The position numbers and the translations under genes are program-made. Under the pieces are notes generated by a model that made no database searches, had not been told where the DNA came from, and worked only from the letters and a program-made list of their open reading frames with translations. Below are positions 1-7,588 of a stretch of 18,291 bases of DNA, piece after piece. Source of the DNA: JAUSNA01 sp964568885 (lineage in GTDB: Bacteria; Patescibacteriota; Microgenomatia; Levybacterales; GWA1-39-11); contig CAZMSF010000021.1 in assembly GCA_964568885.1 (NCBI GenBank), positions 1 through 18,291 of the forward strand. The letters run 5' to 3'. Numbering within the stretch: the stretch's first letter is position 1; each line of letters starts with the position of its first letter.

Positions 1-32
1 AGGAGTATCCTCATTCTCCTCAGGCAGGCATC

Positions 33-1898
33 ATGAAAATTAAACGACAAGGTAAGAAAAATGGTTTTCGGATTGGTTGGAAAGACATTCTCCTTTATGG
101 GTTCCTTTTTCTCTTTTTAGTATTTCTCACGATAGGATTAGGCGACTTTTCATACGGAGCTCCCGAACAAAATATCTCGCTCTCTCAGGCGGTGAACGAT
201 GTGAAGGCCGGTAAGGTAAACGAAATTATCGTTTCTGACAGTAAAATGGATATTGCCTACAAGGACGGTAAAAAAGCTTCTACAAAAAAGGAGCCGGGAA
301 CTTCTCTTTATAGCGTTTTAAAAGATTCGAATGTTGACCCCACGAAAGTAAAAATAACCGTAAAAGATTCTTCCGCACTTAATACGTGGATAGGGATTTT
401 GGCCAATTTCTTGCCGGTTCTTCTTATCATAGGGTTTTTCTATTTTGTCTTTCGCCAGGCTCGGGGCGCCCAGGAGAATATCTTTTCATTCGGTTCAAAT
501 AAGGCAAAAGCATTCAATAAAGCATTCCCGAAAGTGACTTTTAATGATGTAGCGGGAGTTGACGAGGCAAAACAGGAGCTTTCCGAAGTTGTGGATTTCT
601 TAAGAAATCCACAAAAATACCATGCTATGGGGGCTCGGACTCCGAAAGGGGTACTCCTTGTAGGACCCGCTGGTACAGGAAAAACACTTCTCGCAAGAGC
701 CGTTGCGGGTGAGGCAAAGGTAGCATTCTTTTCAATTGCAGGAAGTGAATTTATGGAAATGTTGGTTGGCGTTGGGGCTGCACGGGTTCGTGACCTATTT
801 ATGAATGCCAAAAAAGCTCAGCCTGCGATTATTTTTATAGACGAAATCGATGCTATAGGAAGACAACGAGGAGTAGGTATGATGGGCGGACAGGAGGAGA
901 GGGAGCAGACACTCAATCAAATTTTGGTTGAAATGGATGGGTTTACCCCGACAGAGCAATTAGTGGTAATTGCCGCGACTAACAGACCGGATATTCTGGA
1001 TGCAGCACTTATAAGGCCGGGAAGATTTGATAGACGGGTTATGATTTCTTATCCGGATATTGAAGGAAGAAAGGCTATATTGGCAATACATGCTAAAGGA
1101 AAGCCTTTTGCAAAAAGCGTGTCGTGGGAATCGGTTGCCAAAAGAACCGTAGGATTCTCAGGCGCAGATTTGGAAAATATGCTCAATGAAGCGGCTATAT
1201 TGGCTGCTCGCGGGGACAAGAAGACAATTGACATGATAGACCTTGAGGAGGCAGCGACAAAGGTGAAGATGGGTCCTGAGAAAAAGAGGCTGCAATCTGA
1301 AGACGACAAGAAAATCACGGCTTATCACGAATCAGGACACGCAATTGTAAGTTATGCAATGCCTCATGCAGATCCCGTGCATAGAATCTCAATTGTTGGA
1401 CGGGGAATGTCATTAGGGCACACCCTTATTCCACCTCAATTCGATAGGGTACACGAGACAAAGACACGGCTTTTGGAGCAGATTGCAACTATGCTGGGAG
1501 GAAGAGTGGCGGAAGAATTAATGTTTGTCGATGTGACAACAGGGGCGGCAAACGATATCGAGAAAGCAAGTGAGGTTGCCCGGACAATGGTAATTGAGTA
1601 TGGAATGAGTAGGCTTGGACCTATTAATCTTGTTCCCGGCGAAAATCCTATGTTTGGCGGAGAGGGAAAGCAAATTTCCGAGTCGATGCAAGCAGCAATT
1701 GACAAAGAAGTGTCCTATATCATTGAGGAGGCGCACAAAAGAGCAGTTGAGGCTCTCAAGCAAAACAGAAAAAAGCTTGACGAGGTAGCAGGAGTACTCG
1801 TCAAAAAAGAAACACTTGAAGGGGAAGAATTTGAGAAAATAATGAAAGGCACCAAAACGGTAGAGAAAAAGACTCCTTTAATGAAAAAAACTGCATAA
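33..1898 (+). CDS. ftsH: ATP-dependent zinc metalloprotease FtsH
   Basis: Membrane-anchored AAA+ protease that extracts and degrades misfolded membrane proteins and some soluble regulators. The 621 residues have the complete family layout: transmembrane helix about 19-36, an extracytoplasmic domain, a second helix about 117-140, an AAA domain with Walker A GPAGTGKT (211-218), Walker B IIFIDE (266-271) and second region of homology with NRPD and RPGRFDR (317-333), then the M41 peptidase with HESGH (432-436) and the third zinc ligand probably D508 in TTGAANDIE. Length is normal. Two residues depart from the textbook sequence: Ala replaces the second Pro of the usual GPPGTGKT, and the pore loop reads EMLVG where EMFVG is usual, so the aromatic pore residue is Leu. 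No strong Shine-Dalgarno precedes the ATG; AGGAG at 1-5 is too far. The next gene is separated by about 100 bases containing a dyad and TATAAT boxes, so FtsH is probably transcribed apart from it. Confidence 0.97.
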   Translation: MKIKRQGKKNGFRIGWKDILLYGFLFLFLVFLTIGLGDFSYGAPEQNISLSQAVNDVKAGKVNEIIVSDSKMDIAYKDGKKASTKKEPGTSLYSVLKDSNVDPTKVKITVKDSSALNTWIGILANFLPVLLIIGFFYFVFRQARGAQENIFSFGSNKAKAFNKAFPKVTFNDVAGVDEAKQELSEVVDFLRNPQKYHAMGARTPKGVLLVGPAGTGKTLLARAVAGEAKVAFFSIAGSEFMEMLVGVGAARVRDLFMNAKKAQPAIIFIDEIDAIGRQRGVGMMGGQEEREQTLNQILVEMDGFTPTEQLVVIAATNRPDILDAALIRPGRFDRRVMISYPDIEGRKAILAIHAKGKPFAKSVSWESVAKRTVGFSGADLENMLNEAAILAARGDKKTIDMIDLEEAATKVKMGPEKKRLQSEDDKKITAYHESGHAIVSYAMPHADPVHRISIVGRGMSLGHTLIPPQFDRVHETKTRLLEQIATMLGGRVAEELMFVDVTTGAANDIEKASEVARTMVIEYGMSRLGPINLVPGENPMFGGEGKQISESMQAAIDKEVSYIIEEAHKRAVEALKQNRKKLDEVAGVLVKKETLEGEEFEKIMKGTKTVEKKTPLMKKTA

Positions 1899-1923
1899 TC
1901 CGATATCCCCGATGCAATGTTCA

Positions 1924-1940
1924 ACAGGTTGAAAACCTGT
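1924..1940. repeat. 7-bp perfect inverted repeat (hairpin or operator)
   Basis: ACAGGTT (1924-1930) and AACCTGT (1934-1940) form a perfect dyad around a GAA loop, 26 bases after the ftsH stop. No T-run follows, so it is not a canonical intrinsic terminator. Its last base is the first base of a TATAAT box (1940-1945), which would fit an operator overlapping a -10 element. The same half-sites, ACAGGT and ACCTGT, recur at 8490-8508. Confidence 0.6.
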
Positions 1941-1985
1941 ATAATGGAAACACAAAGACGAAGAGTTCATTTACTTGCAAGCACA

Positions 1986-1991
1986 TATAAT
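1986..1991 (+). promoter_or_regulatory. -10 box TATAAT, leaderless start of the ATPase operon
   Basis: A consensus TATAAT ends 6 bases before the ATG at 1998, placing the predicted transcription start at or next to the start codon. No good -35 is seen at 16-18 bases. A second TATAAT at 1940-1945 could give a transcript with a leader of about 45 bases. The same -10 to ATG spacing occurs at other genes in the window. Confidence 0.5.
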
Positions 1992-1997
1992 AAAACA

Positions 1998-4157
1998 ATG
2001 AAAGATCCAATTTATTTGCATATCAGAACGCCAAAAGACGATGAAACGAGCATTGAAAGTGCGACGCAGATATTTTCCGCTTTACTTCCTAATTACGTTG
2101 GACTATTTAGGCGTATGTATAAAAAGCCACCTACATTTTCCTTCGAAATCTACCTTTTAAAGCAAAAAATTTACTTTTATGTTGTGGTCCCCCGCGCATA
2201 TGAGACATTAATCACGAGCCTTATTGTCTCGTCTTATCCGCGCTGTGCAATTGCCCCCACAACAGATCCCATGGAGCTGATGGTAAGTTCAAAACACAAA
2301 GAGGTAGGAGAGATGAAGCTTGCTTCGTCTTACCACTACCCGCTTAAGACATATAAGGATTTTAGTGATGTTGATCCGATAGCACCGCTTGTAGGATTTT
2401 TAGCAAAACAGCAAGAAGGAGTCGACATAGGAATTCAAATATTAGTGGCACCCGCCTCGTTTCCTTGGCAGTCTCATGCGATTGCCTCAACGCAACCGAA
2501 GGTGAATGCCGACGGAACAACCTCAAAAGAGGGTGTTGTCTCCTCAAGTGCCGTCTCGGAAAAAACACAATTTCAAGGGGGAAAGACCCTTATAAGGCTG
2601 ATAGTAGCGACTGAAAATGGCAGTCCTTTTGCGTATCTTCACAATGTCGCCGGTACGTTTGGGAGTTTCTCACGAGGGGAGGGCAATCAGCTGAAGTTTA
2701 AAAGACCTATTGTCAATAAAGGAAGACTGTTAAAAAGAATGCACTCCCGAACGACGACTCTTCTCGAGAGACGAAGCCAAATCCTTAACGCTCAAGAGCT
2801 GGCAACTTTGTGGCATCCTGCGGGAAAACTGCTATCAACAATAAAAAACATCTCCTGGGGTAAAACCCTGGCGGGTGAGCCTCCCGAAAATATTCCTGCT
2901 GCAAATAATATGACCGAAGAGGAAAAGCAAAACGCCAATTTTTTTGCGGCAACGGAATTTAAAAACCAAAATACTATTTTTGGCATCAAGGACATCGATA
3001 GGCGAAAACATGTATATATTATGGGAAAAACCGGAGCGGGAAAATCAACTCTCATTGCAAATATGGCTATTGATGACATTAGAAAAGGCCGGGGAATTGG
3101 CATTATCGACCCTCACGGAGATTTGTGTGAGACCGTTTTGGATTATATACCAAAGAGACGTTTAAACGACGTCGTGTATCTTGAACCCTTCGATACCGAG
3201 CGCACGTTCTCCCTCAATGTGTTAGAAATAAAAAATAAACAACACAAGGACCTTATCGCCTCAGGTATAGTCAGCATTTTTTCGAAAATTTATGCGGATT
3301 CATGGGGGCCACGGTTAGAATATATTTTGAGAAACACGATTTTTACCCTTCTTGAGATACCTAATTCAACACTTATTGACGCATTGCGAATTCTCTCGGA
3401 TAAAGCATACCGGGACAAGGTGGTGCCTGAAATCCAGGATCCTGTGATTAGGGCTTTCTGGCAGCAGGAATTTGACAAAATGACCGACAAGTTGAGGGTT
3501 GAGGCAATTTCACCTATCCAAAATAAAGTCGGGCAATTTGTCTCAAGCAAAATGATCCGAAACATCATAGGAAATCCAAAATCAACAATTGACCTAGAGG
3601 AGATTATGAACGGGAAAAAAATACTGCTTTTGAATTTGTCTCAAGGAAAATTGGGGGAGGATAATGCAGCGCTTTTGGGTGCCATGATTATTACTCAAAT
3701 CCAGCTTGCAGCCATGAACCGTGCATTTCAAAAGGAAGAGGAGCGGCAAGACTTTTTCCTCTATGTTGATGAGTTCCAGAATTTTGCAACCTCATCTTTC
3801 ATTAAAATTTTGTCGGAGGCTCGAAAATACCGCCTCGCAATAACCCTTGCAAATCAGTACATCGATCAGTTAGATGTCACTATACAAAAGGCTATTTTCG
3901 GAAACGCGGGTACTCTCATATCATTTGTCACAGGTGCCGGTGATGCAGCACTGCTTACGAATGAGTTCGCCCAAATTTACTCGCAAAATGACTTAGTGTC
4001 TCTTGGGAAGCACGAAATTGTCATGAAGCTGTCAATTGACAATATGACTTCAATGCCGTTTGCAGCCAAAACCTTACCTCTTCCGAATCTTAAAAACGAA
4101 AACAGGGATGATATTATCCGTTTGTCTAAAGAGCGGTATGGCAGAAAAGTCGCTTAA
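1998..4157 (+). CDS. HerA/TraG-like (DUF87-type) DNA-translocase ATPase
   Basis: P-loop ATPase of the FtsK/HerA/VirD4-TraG superclass, common in Patescibacteria and usually labelled type IV secretion DNA-binding or DUF87 protein. From the chosen start (719 residues) it has an uncharacterised N-terminal half of about 330 residues with a Ser/Thr-rich probably flexible stretch near 165-190, then Walker A GKTGAGKST (343-351), IDPHGD (370-375), Walker B FFLYVDEF (586-593) and LANQYIDQL (617-625). No transmembrane helix is visible, unlike typical VirD4/TraG coupling proteins, so a soluble hexameric motor acting on DNA is likely. In-frame ATGs at 1917 and 1944 are alternatives, but 1998 lies 6 bases after a TATAAT and starts just before the recognisable family N-terminus (YLHIRTPKD). 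One base separates the stop from the next gene, a 5' nuclease. The in vivo role (end processing, DNA uptake or transfer) cannot be settled from sequence. Confidence 0.85.
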   Translation: MKDPIYLHIRTPKDDETSIESATQIFSALLPNYVGLFRRMYKKPPTFSFEIYLLKQKIYFYVVVPRAYETLITSLIVSSYPRCAIAPTTDPMELMVSSKHKEVGEMKLASSYHYPLKTYKDFSDVDPIAPLVGFLAKQQEGVDIGIQILVAPASFPWQSHAIASTQPKVNADGTTSKEGVVSSSAVSEKTQFQGGKTLIRLIVATENGSPFAYLHNVAGTFGSFSRGEGNQLKFKRPIVNKGRLLKRMHSRTTTLLERRSQILNAQELATLWHPAGKLLSTIKNISWGKTLAGEPPENIPAANNMTEEEKQNANFFAATEFKNQNTIFGIKDIDRRKHVYIMGKTGAGKSTLIANMAIDDIRKGRGIGIIDPHGDLCETVLDYIPKRRLNDVVYLEPFDTERTFSLNVLEIKNKQHKDLIASGIVSIFSKIYADSWGPRLEYILRNTIFTLLEIPNSTLIDALRILSDKAYRDKVVPEIQDPVIRAFWQQEFDKMTDKLRVEAISPIQNKVGQFVSSKMIRNIIGNPKSTIDLEEIMNGKKILLLNLSQGKLGEDNAALLGAMIITQIQLAAMNRAFQKEEERQDFFLYVDEFQNFATSSFIKILSEARKYRLAITLANQYIDQLDVTIQKAIFGNAGTLISFVTGAGDAALLTNEFAQIYSQNDLVSLGKHEIVMKLSIDNMTSMPFAAKTLPLPNLKNENRDDIIRLSKERYGRKVA

Positions 4158-4158
4158 G

Positions 4159-5100
4159 ATGGAAAAGGACCTCAAAAAAGATATTTTCCTGCTCATTGAC
4201 GGGAGTGCAATTGTGCACAGGGCATACCACGCGATGCCTTTTTTTTCTAAAAAGGACGGAACTCCGACAGGGGCAATTTACGGTTTTTTCTCAATGTTAC
4301 TCAAGGTTATGCATCAGCTTGAACCCAAGAAAATTGCAGTTGCATTTGATAGGCCGAAGCCTACATTTCGCCAGCAGTTGTATGTCGGCTATCAGGCACA
4401 AAGGCCGAAAATGGAAGGGGAGTTGTCCGATCAATTCAAGGCAATTATCGATATTCTGCAAGAAGCACATATTGCAACATACGCGGTCGACGGGTATGAG
4501 GCCGATGACATAATCGGAACAATTTCAGAAAGGGCCAATAAGGAAGGGGAATTTACTTATATCGTAACGGGAGACAGAGATATGTTGCAATTGGTTGATG
4601 AGGACACTAAGGTTCTCATGCCGATTAAAGGAATCTCAGAAGTTTCAATAATGGATACGGGAAAAGTGCGGGAAAAATACGGTATTAATCCACCTCAAAT
4701 TGTGGAAATGAAGGCTTTAATGGGGGATGCGTCCGATAATTACCCGGGGGTTCCAGGCGTCGGGCCAAAAACCGCCACAACACTTATTAATGATTATAAG
4801 ACCATTGACGGAATTTATGAGCACCTGGACAAGATAAAAGAAAAAAATCCAAAGCTTGCCCAAAAATTGATTGATGGGCATGACAATTGTCGGATTTCAC
4901 ATCAATTAGCAAAAATCGTGACCGATGTACCGTTGGTTTTTGAGTTTTCCGAGTGCCAGGTTGATGAAATCGACCTTGAAATGTTTAAAAAAGAACTTAT
5001 GAAGTACGAATTTCATACATTACCCAAAAGAGTGGATGAGATATTTGATAAAGATGGGGCGTTTAATTCTGACGGAAAAGGTCAAATGAAGCTTATATGA
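4159..5100 (+). CDS. Stand-alone 5'-3' exonuclease (Pol I N-terminal domain family)
   Basis: Structure-specific 5' nuclease of the PIN/H3TH family, as in the N-terminal domain of DNA polymerase I, which removes RNA primers and 5' flaps. The 313 residues contain the full acidic metal-binding set: D14 (LLIDGS), D64 (AFDRPKP), E114-D116-D117 (YEADD), D139 and D141 (TGDRD), D190 and D193 (GDASD), followed by the helix-3-turn-helix DNA-binding loop GVPGVGPKTA (197-206). The protein ends shortly after the nuclease region, with no 3'-5' exonuclease or polymerase domain, and the next frame is a glycosyltransferase, so this is a genuine stand-alone nuclease. The start is uncertain: ATG 4138 would overlap the ATPase gene by 20 bases and has a weak AAAGAG upstream; ATG 4159 lies just after its stop. 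Its 3' end overlaps the next gene by ATGA, indicating translational coupling. Confidence 0.93.
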   Translation: MEKDLKKDIFLLIDGSAIVHRAYHAMPFFSKKDGTPTGAIYGFFSMLLKVMHQLEPKKIAVAFDRPKPTFRQQLYVGYQAQRPKMEGELSDQFKAIIDILQEAHIATYAVDGYEADDIIGTISERANKEGEFTYIVTGDRDMLQLVDEDTKVLMPIKGISEVSIMDTGKVREKYGINPPQIVEMKALMGDASDNYPGVPGVGPKTATTLINDYKTIDGIYEHLDKIKEKNPKLAQKLIDGHDNCRISHQLAKIVTDVPLVFEFSECQVDEIDLEMFKKELMKYEFHTLPKRVDEIFDKDGAFNSDGKGQMKLI

Positions 5101-6191
5101 AAAAAATTGCCATTGTTCATGATTATATTAAAGAATACGGTGGAGCAGAGCGAGTATTGGAGGAGCTTATAAAGATTTATCCAAATGCCGACATATATAC
5201 CTCATTGTATTCTCCACAGCATTTAGGGCCACACAAAAAGAGGTTTGAGGAATACAGCATAACTGCCACCTGGATGAACGAAATTCCAATGCGGCATAAG
5301 CTCATTTCCCCTCTTAGGCTGCTGTCTCCATTCGCCTTCAAAAGTCTGGAGCTTGGAAAATATGACACTATTGTCGTTTCCCAGACCGGCGCGTATTTTC
5401 CTAACCTTGTGAGGAAGGGAAAGGCAAAAATTGTCTGTTACACGCATACCCCGCCCAGATATCTATACGGATATGCAACAGCCAGGGAATGGAAGAAGAA
5501 TAAGCTGTTTTATGTAATTGCCTCAGTTGCCAACCATTTTTTGAGAATTGTTGACTTTAATGCATCAAAAAATGTCGATGTTTTTGTCGCCAATTCGGAG
5601 GAAGTTGCAGGAAGGATTAAAAAATTCTACAGAAGAGAGCCGCGTGTTGTGTATCCTCCGGTGAAAATCCCAAATGTTATAAAAGGCAAGAAAGAGGATT
5701 ATTATCTGGCCGGAGGCAGACTCGCCAGGGCAAAGGGAATGGATATTATCGTCAAGGCGTTCAATAAAAACGGAAAGCCGCTGAAAATATTCGGTAAAGG
5801 GTTTGCGGGTTTTGAGGAAGAATTGAAAAAAATGGCAGGCAAGAATATCGAATTTGTTGGGGAAGTGAACGACGAGCGTAAGTTTGAACTGATGGCAGGG
5901 GCAAGAGCCTATATATTCGCCTCATTCGATGAGGATTTTGGTATTACTCCCGTGGAAAGCATGGGCGTTGGAACGCCGGTTGTTGCCTACCGGTCGGGTG
6001 GAGTGAAAGAAACTGTTCTTGAGGGGAAAACCGGAGTGTTCTATGAAAAAAATACATCTGACAGCTTGAATGAAGCAATAACGAGGTTTGAAAAATTGCA
6101 TTTAAACGCTAACGATTGTGTTGTAAGAGCTGAAAAATTCTCTGAAAAAGAATTTGATAGACGAATAAAGGAGATTATCGACAATGCCTGA
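5097..6191 (+). CDS. Glycosyltransferase family 4 (GT-B fold)
   Basis: Retaining sugar-nucleotide-dependent glycosyltransferase, probably working at the cytoplasmic membrane face on an envelope polysaccharide or glycolipid. The 364 residues show an N-terminal Rossmann domain opening with KIAIVHDY and the GGAERV loop (15-20), HTPPRYLYG (117-125), the second Rossmann domain from about 200, and the donor-binding EX7E motif, E279 to E287, in EDFGITPVE. Length is normal and no membrane helix is seen. The overall pattern resembles WbaZ-like mannosyltransferases of O-antigen clusters, but donor and acceptor cannot be read from the sequence. ATG 5097 overlaps the nuclease stop (ATGA), and the end overlaps the Fpg start by 8 bases. 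It is the only envelope gene in an otherwise DNA-related operon, so its place there may reflect compaction rather than shared function. Confidence 0.9.
   Translation: MKKIAIVHDYIKEYGGAERVLEELIKIYPNADIYTSLYSPQHLGPHKKRFEEYSITATWMNEIPMRHKLISPLRLLSPFAFKSLELGKYDTIVVSQTGAYFPNLVRKGKAKIVCYTHTPPRYLYGYATAREWKKNKLFYVIASVANHFLRIVDFNASKNVDVFVANSEEVAGRIKKFYRREPRVVYPPVKIPNVIKGKKEDYYLAGGRLARAKGMDIIVKAFNKNGKPLKIFGKGFAGFEEELKKMAGKNIEFVGEVNDERKFELMAGARAYIFASFDEDFGITPVESMGVGTPVVAYRSGGVKETVLEGKTGVFYEKNTSDSLNEAITRFEKLHLNANDCVVRAEKFSEKEFDRRIKEIIDNA
6167..6173 (+). promoter_or_regulatory. Shine-Dalgarno site of mutM
   Basis: AAAGGAG lies 10 bases before ATG 6184, inside the end of the glycosyltransferase gene. It is the clearest ribosome binding site in the window and supports the MPELPEVE start. 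Its presence inside an operon, while the promoter-proximal starts lack such sites, is worth noting. Confidence 0.65.
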
Positions 6192-7050
6192 GTTGCCGGA
6201 AGTTGAAACGCTTAAGTTAGGCCTTCAAAAATATGTAAAAGGAAAGAAGATCGTTGAAGTTGAGGTGATTGATTCAAGACTTTTGTCGGGAGAACCGCAA
6301 AATGTTATAGGTGCACAAATAAAGGAAATTAAACGCTATGCAAAAGGGATAGTTCTCGAGCTTGATAACAGTTATTGCATCGCATTTCATATAAAACTTA
6401 CCGGACAGCTTATCTTCAGAGACGAAGAGACAAAGGATTTGGAGGTTTTAAAACCAACCCCCTCGAAAGTTCCGAATAAATTTACCCGCGTCGATATTGT
6501 TTTGAGCTCAAATTCCCATCTTTATTTTCAAGAAGTAAGAGGGTTTGCATGGATGAAAATTTTACCTCTGAAAGACCTAAAGACACTGCCGTTTTTCAAA
6601 GCACTGGGACCGGAGCCATTTCCCTCACCTGGTTCGGATACCCCTCAGTTAACACTCTTATTATTCGAGCAAATAGTAAAGGTTTCAAATTTGCCGATAA
6701 AGCCGTTTCTTATGGAGCAGACAAAAATCGGGGGAGTCGGAAACATTTATGCCAATGATGCGTGTTTTGAGGCAAGAATCGACCCACGACGCAGAGCAAA
6801 AAGTCTGACTAAAGATGAAATAAAAACATTGTTTGAGGCATTACTAAAAGTATTGGAAAAGGGTATGAAATATCGAGGTTCGTCAGAATTAAATTTTGTT
6901 GATGTTCTGGGGCAAAAAGGGGAGTATCAGAATCACTTTTTGATATACGGCAGAAAAGGAAAGCCATGCCGGAGAGATGACGGGGGGACTATCGAAAAAA
7001 TATATCTTGGAGGAAGAGGCACGTTTTATTGCGCTATTTGCCAGAAATAG
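6184..7050 (+). CDS. mutM: Formamidopyrimidine-DNA glycosylase (Fpg/MutM)
   Basis: Bifunctional DNA glycosylase and AP lyase that removes oxidised purines such as 8-oxoguanine and cleaves the backbone in base excision repair. The 288 residues begin with the invariant PELPEVE, giving catalytic P2 and E3; the conserved lysine matches K54 (RYAKG). The H2TH region reads GGVGNIYAND (183-192), and a C-terminal finger carries the recognition arginine R278 in GGRGT. The finger is incomplete: the usual first pair CxxC reads C252-R-R-D255, whereas the second pair C283-x-x-C286 is intact, so zinc may be bound by Cys3Asp or not at all. The codons are clear (TGC CGG AGA GAT). The loop residues around EVRGF (117-121) also differ from the usual RRFG, so the substrate range may differ. 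It ends directly against the convergent gene at 7051. Confidence 0.95.
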   Translation: MPELPEVETLKLGLQKYVKGKKIVEVEVIDSRLLSGEPQNVIGAQIKEIKRYAKGIVLELDNSYCIAFHIKLTGQLIFRDEETKDLEVLKPTPSKVPNKFTRVDIVLSSNSHLYFQEVRGFAWMKILPLKDLKTLPFFKALGPEPFPSPGSDTPQLTLLLFEQIVKVSNLPIKPFLMEQTKIGGVGNIYANDACFEARIDPRRRAKSLTKDEIKTLFEALLKVLEKGMKYRGSSELNFVDVLGQKGEYQNHFLIYGRKGKPCRRDDGGTIEKIYLGGRGTFYCAICQK

Positions 7051-7581
7051 TTATTTAATTTTACAAACTCTAACGAGAGTTTGAAGATTGTAAAGAAGAG
7101 AAATAAACAGGATGATGATTGAGAGAAGATAGAGAAGTAACCCGTGAAAAGGGAGCAATGTAACAATGCCTGCTACGCCAACAACAGAGGCAAATGAAAG
7201 GCCACAAGCTGCGCAGCCGGCAGAAATAAGAGAGACGATTCCTGCCCCAATTGTTATGTGGAGATTCCCTTGATTTTTGAGAAATTTGAGTTTTCGAAGA
7301 ACAAGCTCCAAGTTGATACCGAAAAGAGAAGCAATAACGATGATTAAGATACTGTCTCGGATACCCAAGATGCTAAAAGTGCCCAAGAAGAGCAGATAAG
7401 AAATCCAAAATTTAGAGGCAAGCGGATACGTCTGGGAGAAAACACTCTCGTATGTTTTGAAGTTAAAGAATATGAGGGCAACGATAAGATAGCAGAGACC
7501 GAATAGAATTGATTTTAGTAAAAATTGCCTTTCTTTTACTTCCTGTAAGAGAATTCTTAAGAGGAACAGTAGGTAGTTCAC
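7051..7581 (-). CDS. Multi-spanning membrane protein with CxxC, partner gene of DsbA-like protein
   Basis: Family not recognised. The 176 residues are very hydrophobic, with probable helices at about 21-40, 59-90 (one or two), 108-135 and 140-168. Inside a hydrophobic stretch lies AGCAACGLSF (121-130), with C123 and C126 spaced as a redox CxxC, followed by LPFHG. C30 and C173 are the only other cysteines. The gene starts with GTG 7 bases after the stop of the DsbA-like gene on the same strand, so the two are surely co-transcribed. Known re-oxidants of DsbA (DsbB, VKOR) are small membrane proteins with paired cysteines, so a DsbB/VKOR-like role is my inference; neither family signature is visible. 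Alternatives are a metal or thiol transporter. Its stop codon abuts that of mutM with no spacer. Confidence 0.8.
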   Translation of the reverse strand: MNYLLFLLRILLQEVKERQFLLKSILFGLCYLIVALIFFNFKTYESVFSQTYPLASKFWISYLLFLGTFSILGIRDSILIIVIASLFGINLELVLRKLKFLKNQGNLHITIGAGIVSLISAGCAACGLSFASVVGVAGIVTLLPFHGLLLYLLSIIILFISLLYNLQTLVRVCKIK

Positions 7582-7588
7582 TTTGAGC

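Noticed and set aside
440..811. 123-codon minus-strand open frame
   Set aside because: Shadow of the FtsH AAA domain; composition is that of an antisense frame.
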